This document shows, one piece after another, positions 14,334 through 19,803 of a DNA stretch of 19,803 nucleotides. Within the stretch, counting starts at the first letter, position 1; the number at the start of each line of letters is the position of its first letter. The translations under genes and the position numbers were made by a program. The DNA lies in NCBI RefSeq assembly GCF_009725235.1, contig NZ_WJFC01000241.1, forward strand, positions 1-19,803. The letters are read 5' to 3'. A model generated the notes under the pieces. That model was given only the letters and a program-made list of their open reading frames with translations, ran no database searches and was not told the DNA's origin. The stretch is from Scytonema sp. UIC 10036. GTDB lineage: Bacteria; Cyanobacteriota; Cyanobacteriia; Cyanobacteriales; Nostocaceae.

Positions 14334-14579
14334 ATGACATCTCCAATATCACCGACGTTACCCAAAGATACCTCAATACCTGAATTACTGGATTACTGTG
14401 AAGCGGTGGCGCTGGACGCCTTCTTCAATTCGCTGTTTGAGACTCTCGAAGAGCGAAATTTTGACCTGGGACACGTGTTGCAGGGATTAGCTCTTTACTG
14501 CGAGGGACAAGGTTTGAGCAAAATCAAATCAGCCTTGGAAGAAGCTTGCACAGAATATCGATCGTACATATCACGATAA
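14334..14579 (+). CDS. 81-residue acidic helical protein
   Basis: The product MTSPISPTLPKDTSIPELLD continues YCEAVALDAFFNSLFETLEE and LGHVLQGLALYCEGQGLSKI. It is acidic and helical with two cysteines. I do not recognise it. GAGAGGAT lies about ten bases before the ATG. It follows the ParR-like gene by 28 bases and precedes another small gene by 15 bases, so it is probably co-transcribed. Confidence 0.65.
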   Translation: MTSPISPTLPKDTSIPELLDYCEAVALDAFFNSLFETLEERNFDLGHVLQGLALYCEGQGLSKIKSALEEACTEYRSYISR

Positions 14580-14594
14580 GGGAGTTGCACAAAA

Positions 14595-14795
14595 ATGCTT
14601 AATTGCAATTTGCTCGAAGTTGGCAAACGATACCTCTACAAAGGAAAATTTTTTATCTTCCAAGCAAAGCTCAACGACCTGTACATATTCACAGATCGAG
14701 GTGTCCGCAAAGAACTGAGCGCTGAAGAAGTACGCCGCAACGTTTGGGAGGAAATCAAAATCAACACCGCAAGCTTTGAAGCATTTAACGAATAG
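14595..14795 (+). CDS. 66-residue hypothetical protein
   Basis: The product MLNCNLLEVGKRYLYKGKFF continues IFQAKLNDLYIFTDRGVRKE and LSAEEVRRNVWEEIK. The strand-rich first half (VGKRYLYKGKFFIFQAKL) followed by a charged helix suggests a small SH3- or Tudor-like barrel with a tail. No named family is recognised. GGGAG lies ten bases upstream of the ATG, and the gene sits in the same-direction series. Confidence 0.65.
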   Translation: MLNCNLLEVGKRYLYKGKFFIFQAKLNDLYIFTDRGVRKELSAEEVRRNVWEEIKINTASFEAFNE

Positions 14796-14867
14796 AGGGA
14801 ATGACGATCGCGCCAGCTGCCAACTTTCGCGATCGCATCCATCCAGACACTAGGAAGAATCTGAACC

Positions 14868-15008
14868 ATGAAATTTTACTCCATCATTACAGCCCTGCTG
14901 CTAGTGGCTTTCTCCCCTCATGCCGCACTCGCTGCAGCCAAGGATAAACAACCTCCACACAAAGGCAACGGACGCAGAGAAATCACATTACCGTCACAAA
15001 GGAATTGA
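14868..15008 (+). CDS. 46-residue secreted peptide precursor, PatX-like (KGNGR in place of RG(S/T)GR)
   Basis: This short gene starts at ATG 14868 with AGGAAG about nine bases upstream. It encodes a signal peptide, MKFYSIITALLLVAFSPHAA then LA, cleaved near residue 22, leaving a short mature peptide AAKDKQPPHKGNGRREITLP plus SQRN. Heterocyst-pattern inhibitors of the PatS/PatX type carry RGSGR or RGTGR; PatX precursors pair a signal peptide with a short tail around a His-Arg-Gly-(Ser/Thr)-Gly-Arg motif (established family knowledge, exact consensus from memory). Here the position-matched motif is His-Lys-Gly-Asn-Gly-Arg-Arg-Glu. That fits a diverged or decoy PatX, but any short secreted peptide could match by chance. 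The stop overlaps the ribosome site of the next gene, so they are probably co-translated. Confidence 0.65.
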   Translation: MKFYSIITALLLVAFSPHAALAAAKDKQPPHKGNGRREITLPSQRN

Positions 15009-15011
15009 GTT

Positions 15012-15500
15012 ATGGAACCCCTACAGTATTACGCCAGTGGCGAGCATCTAGACCGACTTTGTGAGCGATTCGGTCCCCAACTAGACCTGCTAAATCGCCC
15101 GCAAAAATTACAACTTCGTGCCATCCTCACTTATTTTGTGATGGGCAAAGAAATGATGGGCGATGAGTACAGTATCAACGATGCACTAGTAGATTCACTC
15201 CAACATCTGTTTGTTGAAGACCCGGAATTGGAAGAGTGCATGGACATTCTACAGGGCTTGAGCGTGAGGGATGCTGAGTCCTTACAAGTAGCATTGGTGG
15301 AACAATGCCGAACTGGGAACGCCCGGTTAAAAACGCCCGTGGAAACTACGACAGACGATCTAACTCAACGGGGTGTCCCGCAAGATTTGGCAAGGCAAGT
15401 TGCATACATCACACACAAGGTTGACCCAACTCGACAGCGAACAGTGTCTGAGCAAGAAACCATTAACAAAGTCCACAAGATTTTGATCGGGCAGTCGTAG
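15012..15500 (+). CDS. 162-residue hypothetical protein
   Basis: The product starts MEPLQYYASGEHLDRLCERF and continues helical with LNRPQKLQLRAILTYFVMGK, an acidic middle (VEDPELEECMDILQGL), and a C-terminal segment with DLARQVAYITHKVDPTRQRT. No motif I know. An AAGGA about nine bases upstream overlaps the stop of the peptide gene. It probably belongs to the same operon as the surrounding small genes. Confidence 0.7.
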   Translation: MEPLQYYASGEHLDRLCERFGPQLDLLNRPQKLQLRAILTYFVMGKEMMGDEYSINDALVDSLQHLFVEDPELEECMDILQGLSVRDAESLQVALVEQCRTGNARLKTPVETTTDDLTQRGVPQDLARQVAYITHKVDPTRQRTVSEQETINKVHKILIGQS

Positions 15501-15512
15501 GAGGTCGGGACA

Positions 15513-15659
15513 GTGAATGATGCAAAGAGCGCGATCGCCACCACACTATTGCTCGTTGGTTTGACATTTCTGCTGCTAACGACGGTCAAGCAGATGAGAG
15601 AAACCAGCTTGCGTATGGAAGTTTATTTCAAGCTGGACATCAACAGTACAAGCCCCTAG
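15513..15659 (+). CDS. 48-residue single-pass membrane protein
   Basis: It starts at GTG 15513 with GGAGG eight bases upstream. The product MNDAKSAIATTLLLVGLTFL followed by LLTTVKQMRETSLRM has one hydrophobic helix (about residues 8-24) and a basic cytoplasm-type tail ending LDINSTSP. The strong ribosome site and the position between two genes (12 bases after the previous stop, 14 before the next start) support a real gene. It may belong to a membrane complex with the later membrane proteins; the function is unknown. Confidence 0.65.
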   Translation: MNDAKSAIATTLLLVGLTFLLLTTVKQMRETSLRMEVYFKLDINSTSP

Positions 15660-15673
15660 GAAGATTGTAGACA

Positions 15674-16429
15674 ATGGCAAATTTAGTAAAAGCTGGAGTA
15701 TCCGCAATACAGCGATTTGTTGGTGGAAGTGGTAACGGTAGTACGGTCAGCAATGATAATGGCATTCGTGCTTTTGGATTGGATTTTGACCAAATCGGCA
15801 TCCTAAGAGCTTACTATCCGGCGATTGATTGGGAGAACTTGCCCAACCTCACCCCCGATGATTTGGCACTGTTGCGAGACAAAGTAAACCAGTTCCAATG
15901 GTTCATCGACAACCTATCTGACATTGAAGACTTGATGACGACTTACATCAAGAATCAAGTCACATTTAACGAGTTCAAAGGGCGACTGGTCAAAGAAGGT
16001 TTTCGGGGTGCTGAGAAGATTGAGAAAACAGTTCTAGACTTGTTTTTAAGCTTCCAAGGGTACACTCGCAACCGCAAGAAATTAGCTCGTGAAAGCGATA
16101 ATGCGATCGCACTCATGGACGCCGATCTAGAGTCAGCTTTTGAGATTAGTGACGCCAGCTTAGAAGCGTCTCTCAAGGTGGCGGCTATCCGCAAAGCTAA
16201 GAAGCTGCAGGAACTAAAAGAGCGCCCGGAACAAACCGAACTGTTAGAAGAAATCAGCTTGCAGGAAAGGCAGCTTAAACAGTCAATTAAAGACCGTATC
16301 AAGTACGGTTCTGCTGGCAATCCAAAAGCAGCTGTAACCACTTCTGCCCGTGCTGGAACCACAACGACTTCCACCAATAGTAGGTGGGGTGGATTGGGTG
16401 GATTGGTTGACTTTTTCAGAGGTAAGTAA
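15674..16429 (+). CDS. 251-residue coiled-coil protein
   Basis: After a short amphipathic N-terminus (MANLVKAGVSAIQRFVGGSG) there is a globular region with ILRAYYPAIDWENLPNLTPD, then long helices (about 165-215) rich in Ala, Lys, Glu and Gln (AAIRKAKKLQELKERPEQTE), then a Ser/Thr-rich tail ending with a Gly-rich WGGLGGLVDFFRGK that could be membrane-seeking. No named family. It is followed by a terminator (16443-16472). Its place just before two membrane proteins suggests a cytoplasmic or peripheral part of the same assembly. Confidence 0.7.
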   Translation: MANLVKAGVSAIQRFVGGSGNGSTVSNDNGIRAFGLDFDQIGILRAYYPAIDWENLPNLTPDDLALLRDKVNQFQWFIDNLSDIEDLMTTYIKNQVTFNEFKGRLVKEGFRGAEKIEKTVLDLFLSFQGYTRNRKKLARESDNAIALMDADLESAFEISDASLEASLKVAAIRKAKKLQELKERPEQTELLEEISLQERQLKQSIKDRIKYGSAGNPKAAVTTSARAGTTTTSTNSRWGGLGGLVDFFRGK

Positions 16430-16442
16430 GCTTTGCTTCCAA

Positions 16443-16472
16443 CCCGGTCAACATGACCGGGCATTGTTTTTT
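16443..16472 (+). terminator. rho-independent terminator
   Basis: Perfect 8-bp stem CCCGGTCA (16443-16450) / TGACCGGG (16454-16461) with loop ACA, followed by CATTG and TTTTTT (16467-16472). It ends or attenuates the parM-to-16429 unit. The next gene starts only 10 bases later, so either read-through or a new promoter must express it. Confidence 0.85.
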
Positions 16473-16482
16473 ATGAGGGGAT

Positions 16483-16977
16483 ATGAACCAACAGCCATTT
16501 GATTATTTGCGTAATAACTACACAACTCCAGCAACAGCCCAACAATCGGAACCCGCACCGGAATCAGAGAAAACCAGACTTGCCCGCAATCTAAAAAACT
16601 GGTCAATTTACCTTGCCTGCTTCAGTGGAGGAATGGTACTAGCTTTTATCCCCCGACTGTTTCCCGACTTTTGGATTTTCTACTATATTTCAAAACTCTC
16701 AATTGTCGGTTATCTCATTGCGGTCAAACCGGGCAACGCTACGGAAGACACTTTAAGCTTGCGTCGGCTGGCGGGACTGGCGGTAATAGTTAGCATCCTG
16801 GCGGGACATTGGGACGGTATGCAGTTGTTAGCTCTCAAGCCCGTTGAAGTTAACAACTCAGTCCATCCATTGTGGATTGTTGCCACAACTTCAACCCTGG
16901 TAGTTGTGCTTTTACTTTTCATCCTGATTGTGCTGTGGAGGATGGCAGATGATAAACCACAAAACCCTTTCAGATAA
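16483..16977 (+). CDS. four-helix membrane protein, 164 residues
   Basis: A Gln/Pro/Glu-rich cytoplasmic-type N-terminus (about residues 1-38) is followed by four predicted membrane helices: about 40-58, 64-82, 95-113 and 130-152, with a short basic end. GAGGGG lies upstream of the ATG, with tight spacing. It overlaps the start of the downstream ATPase gene by 29 bases (16949-16977), implying coupled translation, so this protein is probably the membrane partner of the ATPase. No named family is recognised. Confidence 0.75.
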   Translation: MNQQPFDYLRNNYTTPATAQQSEPAPESEKTRLARNLKNWSIYLACFSGGMVLAFIPRLFPDFWIFYYISKLSIVGYLIAVKPGNATEDTLSLRRLAGLAVIVSILAGHWDGMQLLALKPVEVNNSVHPLWIVATTSTLVVVLLLFILIVLWRMADDKPQNPFR

Positions 16978-18871
16978 TGCATTCTCAATTGGGGTAGTTA
17001 GCTTGGTTCTCGCTCTTGGTGCAGCTGCATACGCCACTGTGGGGTACTTCGACACGCGGGTAAAATACTGTGATGCTCGGTCAAGTCCATGCACCACTGT
17101 TATTGCTCTCCCCAGTGATGCTGCACCTCCATCTCTCAGAGAACAAGAAAAGTTTTTACGGGGGAACGGGATTGTAAAAACAGTTGCCGCTGTCACCTCG
17201 ATGCTAGCTTCAACGGTGGCGATCGCATCATTCAGCACTGCCCTAAACCAACGAAAAGAACTGGACTCTTTTAACCAATTGTTACTCGCTGAAAGCAGGA
17301 ATAAGGCTGAAATTCAAAGCGACTTGAGAACACAGATTGCAGCAGTAGAGGCACAGGCACAACTCGATTTACACAAGAAGTTGACCTATGACGCCACGGC
17401 TGAGATGTACTTGGATGAATCGCCCGAACTGGTAGAAGACATTGCCGATGCCCGCATCAAAGCAGAACAACTTGCACGGGAAGAATTACAAAGGGAGTCT
17501 GAAGAACAAGACCGGGCAATAGAATTGGCTAAGTTAACAGCTAACGGAATTGACCTTAAGGACGTGGGAGAGGAGACAGCTGAAACCATCAAACATTACC
17601 AGGAACCGGAACACGTTTTACAAATGTTGCTCACGGCGGGCGATGTGTCGTTAGTGGGTGCAAAGGGCAGTGGTAAGACAACTTTAACAGCTTGGTTGCT
17701 TCGCGAGCGTATCAAGATGGGACACCTCATCATTGCGTTCAACCATCACGCCGTGATGACGTTCTACTCTCCCCTCTACTGCTTTGGTCGGGACGTACCA
17801 GAAGAATTGATTGGTAAACCGTCGGTCATGGCAAGTTTGGAGGAATGCCAGTTACATATAGCCATTGGGTTACATAAATGTCAGCAGCTCATGGACTATC
17901 GGTACACCCTCTACAAGTCGGGCTTGTTAAAAGGGGAACCGACAATCACAATCCTGTTTGAGGAGATAGGCGAGTATGACGGCATTGAGAACGAACTCAA
18001 AGAGATAAAAGCGATTATCAAGCAGAACATCAAACTGGAGATGGAACCGCACGATGGGTTAACACCCCTGCAAGTGACAGCTGCTAACGTCCCCCCTAAC
18101 ATCTGGCAACAAACAACCAAGCGCAATTTAATCAGCAGTCGGAAGGGCGAGATATTTACCATCACAACTACCCAAGACGACACCAACGAAATGTCGGGGA
18201 AGTTAAAGGGAATGCAGGAGTTGAGGAAGCGGGGTGTGGTGCGGTTGAAACTAATCCCCAAACCCGGTACAGATGGCAAGCAAGGTGCTGTCCCCAGTGG
18301 TCGGGGTGAATTGTCCATGCCCGGTTTGACCGACGCTAAGGGCAAGCAAATCACAATCAAAGTGAAAGTCCCCGACCTGCGGGAACGACTACCGGGCGAT
18401 AGCGATGAAGATTACTTTGACTTTGGATCGATCGCAACTGGGGAAACTGGTTTCGACCTGTGGAACTTTGACGCGACTGCTGCATGTTCAGCCAAGGGGT
18501 TAACCCTCATATCAGCTGAAGAAGATGACGAACTGGCAGCGGTGGATATTGAAGATGACAACGACGAACCACCAACCCCACCTGATGATTTATCTCAAGC
18601 CAGAGAGCAATTAAACCGGCTGTGGGAACTGCCCTACAATGAACCGCCAGCAATCACACCCCAACTCTCAGAAGTTGCTCAAAAAGTCCTTGAATATTTC
18701 CACTCTGCCCGCAACAAATCACCCAAAACTTTACGCGATTTGAGAAAAGCTGACAGACTAGCAGCTTACTCTGTGGAGCAATTAACTGATAGTTTGAGCG
18801 AATTGGTAAGGGCAGAAAAACTACAGTTTGATGGCAAAGATAGCTATACTCTGCCCGACTGGAACGAGTAA
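16949..18871 (+). CDS. membrane-anchored P-loop ATPase, 640 residues
   Basis: I start at ATG 16949, which has GGAGG seven bases upstream; a TTG at 16928 would add seven residues. Order: membrane helix 11-33, second helix about 77-97, a long charged coiled coil (about 100-200), Walker A GAKGSGKTT (237-245), Walker B ITILFEEIGE (333-342), a helicase/translocase-like core to about 475, an acidic linker (520-548) and a winged-helix-type C-terminus (573-636). The arrangement, two N-terminal membrane helices and a cytoplasmic P-loop motor, resembles coupling proteins and FtsK/TraD-like motors. No relaxase or VirB genes are present, so a conjugation role is not supported. A DNA-moving or membrane-tethering role in this plasmid's upkeep or defence is inference only. 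Confidence 0.8.
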   Translation: MINHKTLSDNAFSIGVVSLVLALGAAAYATVGYFDTRVKYCDARSSPCTTVIALPSDAAPPSLREQEKFLRGNGIVKTVAAVTSMLASTVAIASFSTALNQRKELDSFNQLLLAESRNKAEIQSDLRTQIAAVEAQAQLDLHKKLTYDATAEMYLDESPELVEDIADARIKAEQLAREELQRESEEQDRAIELAKLTANGIDLKDVGEETAETIKHYQEPEHVLQMLLTAGDVSLVGAKGSGKTTLTAWLLRERIKMGHLIIAFNHHAVMTFYSPLYCFGRDVPEELIGKPSVMASLEECQLHIAIGLHKCQQLMDYRYTLYKSGLLKGEPTITILFEEIGEYDGIENELKEIKAIIKQNIKLEMEPHDGLTPLQVTAANVPPNIWQQTTKRNLISSRKGEIFTITTTQDDTNEMSGKLKGMQELRKRGVVRLKLIPKPGTDGKQGAVPSGRGELSMPGLTDAKGKQITIKVKVPDLRERLPGDSDEDYFDFGSIATGETGFDLWNFDATAACSAKGLTLISAEEDDELAAVDIEDDNDEPPTPPDDLSQAREQLNRLWELPYNEPPAITPQLSEVAQKVLEYFHSARNKSPKTLRDLRKADRLAAYSVEQLTDSLSELVRAEKLQFDGKDSYTLPDWNE

Positions 18872-18939
18872 TGCCGTGAGCGCCGTGGGGGAAGTCGGGC
18901 GGTGTGTGGGGGGTGTAGTTGAGGGGATAAATCACCATT

Positions 18940-19059
18940 CACGGCCAGATGCACTTTCACGGCAATCCTTGCACAGCATACGCCGTAGCCTACGGCAGAA
19001 GCAACGGCAGCATAGTGCCACGGCATTGGCACGGCAACCGCCACGGCACAGCCACGGCA
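18940..19059. repeat. array of about eight (C)ACGGCA words with a GCCGTAG/CTACGGC palindrome
   Basis: ACGGC(A/C) words occur at 18940, 18958, 18991, 19003, 19018, 19030, 19042 and 19053, with spacings of 18, 33, 12, 15, 12, 12 and 11; the last four are almost regular at 11-12. A palindrome GCCGTAG-C-CTACGGC lies within 18980-18997. All words are on the same strand. The array lies between the ATPase gene and the HNH-like gene. The region is GC-rich upstream (18880-18925), and one plus-strand frame is open but of unlikely composition (Arg/His/Gln-rich). Confidence 0.75.
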
Positions 19060-19115
19060 TCCACACCGGGCAAGTTTTTATTAGTAAATAACCTCTGATT
19101 GATGTTAGGAGAAGC

Positions 19116-19439
19116 ATGAGCAAGCACTCAATAGAGTACACAACTTATATCTACTCAAACGAATGGAAAGCAAAGTCTCGACGTTGCCAGTCGCTTACCA
19201 AAAATCACTGCATTGTGTTCCCGTGGTTGCGCTCGAAGCACTGCCATCACCTCACCTACCGCAACATGAAAAATGAAATCCCGATACGGGACACGGTGCC
19301 GCTGTCGAAGATTGCTCACTCAATTGTTCATTGGCGCATTTTTTGGAAGTCTCCGCTTCGCCCGTGGGTCAACACACTTTTACGAGCGCTAATGGTTTTG
19401 TGGATGGTGCTGTTTCTGCTGTTGCCTGGGAAGAAATAA
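19116..19439 (+). CDS. HNH-like protein with a C-terminal membrane helix, 107 residues
   Basis: The start ATG follows TAGGAG by four bases. The core YIYSNEWKAKSRRCQSLTKN...HCIVFPWLRSKHCHHLTYRN (to residue 50), then MKNE and VPLSKIAHSIVHW, has the HNH-nuclease order: an initial basic helix, Cys, H-H-x-T-Y-x-N and a later His. The usual zinc CxxC pairs of many HNH proteins are not visible, so activity is uncertain. Residues 87-103 (NTLLRALMVLWMVLFLLLP) form a membrane helix. A membrane-anchored HNH protein next to a membrane ATPase is unusual. It is separated from that gene by the ACGGCA array. Confidence 0.65.
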   Translation: MSKHSIEYTTYIYSNEWKAKSRRCQSLTKNHCIVFPWLRSKHCHHLTYRNMKNEIPIRDTVPLSKIAHSIVHWRIFWKSPLRPWVNTLLRALMVLWMVLFLLLPGKK

Positions 19440-19696
19440 AGGAACTGATGGGACAGTCGATGGGGGTTTCACAAGGGGCGCTCCCCTTGTGCCAGCCCGC
19501 CGCCCGAACGCTCTGCGAGAGGTAAAATGTACGTCTCGCGGCATGGCTGGCTATTCACCCACCACAACTGGGACGAGAGGACGGAGCCGATACCAACAAC
19601 CAGTGACTAATGACCAACTCGCAAGCCCTGGTGATGACACCGGGGCTTTGTTCATACTCATCATGAAGTGGTATCTGGGTTAATAAACTTGGCTAA
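19440..19696. other. intergenic region with two hairpins
   Basis: A perfect hairpin ACAAGGGG-CGCT-CCCCTTGT is at 19471-19490. A second stem AAGCCCTGGTG (19623-19633) / CACCGGGGCTT (19638-19648) followed by TTTGTT is a likely terminator for the plus-strand unit, just before the 3' end of the minus-strand pentapeptide gene. A 27-codon frame at 19527-19610 has a GAGAGG ahead of its ATG, but no recognisable product. Confidence 0.6.
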
Positions 19697-19803
19697 CTAG
19701 TCTGGCGATTGATATTTTGAACCATCAGGTAAGATTGTTCCCTCATCTAGAATTGCCTCTCCTAAATTGGCACCAGTGAGGTCGGCACCACTGAGGTTGG
19801 CAC
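19697..19803 (-). CDS. 3' end of the pentapeptide-repeat gene (continues at 1-1044)
   Basis: Read on the minus strand, 19803 down to 19727 repeats the sequence of 77-1, and 19726-19697 adds the final codons DGSKYQSPD and the TAG stop (19697-19699). So the gene runs 1044 down to 1, then 19726 down to 19697 on the circle. The TILPDGSKY ending is typical of cyanobacterial pentapeptide proteins. Confidence 0.88.
   Translation of the reverse strand, partial: ANLSGADLTGANLGEAILDEGTILPDGSKYQSPD
19727..19803. repeat. terminal direct repeat, right copy
   Basis: Identical to 1-77 over 77 bases. See the left copy: this overlap indicates a circular molecule of 19,726 bp. Confidence 0.95.

Noticed and set aside
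16928..16948. TTG start for the membrane ATPase seven codons upstream
   Set aside because: It would place the start before a clear GGAGG that is well spaced for ATG 16949.
19527..19610. 27-codon frame with a good ribosome-site-like GAGAGG
   Set aside because: Too short and without motif or conservation evidence within the window.
1..19803. CRISPR array, tRNA, rRNA, complete insertion sequence, relaxase or type IV secretion genes
   Set aside because: Looked for on both strands by eye; the repeats found are not regularly spaced with unique spacers, and no diagnostic motifs for the others were seen. A transposase-like zinc ribbon (1280-1435) stands alone without a catalytic part.

Overview
The window reads as one complete small circular plasmid from a cyanobacterium, probably a filamentous (Nostocales-type) one. 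The first 77 bases (1-77) are repeated exactly at the end (19727-19803), and a gene broken at position 1 is completed across that join, so the molecule is most simply a circle of 19,726 bp. Support for a cyanobacterial host: about 20 copies of the HIP1 octamer GCGATCGC, a long pentapeptide-repeat protein, a Uma2-family nuclease, a large replication protein resembling cyanobacterial plasmid initiators, and a small peptide precursor resembling PatX.

Layout. (1) 1-1044 and the tail 19697-19803: a membrane-anchored pentapeptide-repeat protein on the minus strand. (2) 1280-2178: a coiled-coil putative DNA-binding protein and a start/stop-overlapping zinc-ribbon peptide, both minus, next to a dense array of GTTAC-type octamers (2183-2328) that also covers a rightward promoter for two small genes (2419-3188). 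(3) 3356-4348: a tyrosine recombinase with all catalytic residues, followed by a cluster of short inverted repeats. (4) 4529-6326: two copies of a module with a roughly 46-residue minus-strand protein (shared WAAGRLLV core) facing a secreted protein; only the first copy keeps an XRE regulator. (5) 6327-7045: mostly non-coding, with palindromes, an extended -10 promoter and a zinc-ribbon frame without a clear start. (6) 7046-11325: replication region, minus strand, with a 1155-residue primase/helicase-like protein, a Cys-rich partner, a large nested inverted repeat, and a small ribbon-helix-helix (RHH) gene with its terminator. (7) 11727-12733: RHH regulator, Uma2 nuclease and a small protein, overlapping or tightly spaced. 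(8) 12988-19439: a long plus-strand series that starts with ParM-like and ParR-like segregation genes, runs through small unknown proteins, a PatX-like secreted peptide and membrane proteins to a membrane-anchored P-loop ATPase, and ends with an HNH-like membrane protein.

Together: replication (Rep operon), partition (ParM/ParR), copy or multimer control (recombinase), autoregulation (coiled-coil protein and its sites), plus accessory modules at the cell surface or periplasm. I see no relaxase, VirB-type genes, CRISPR array, tRNA, rRNA or complete insertion sequence. All functional names come from reading the translations by eye; no database search was run.
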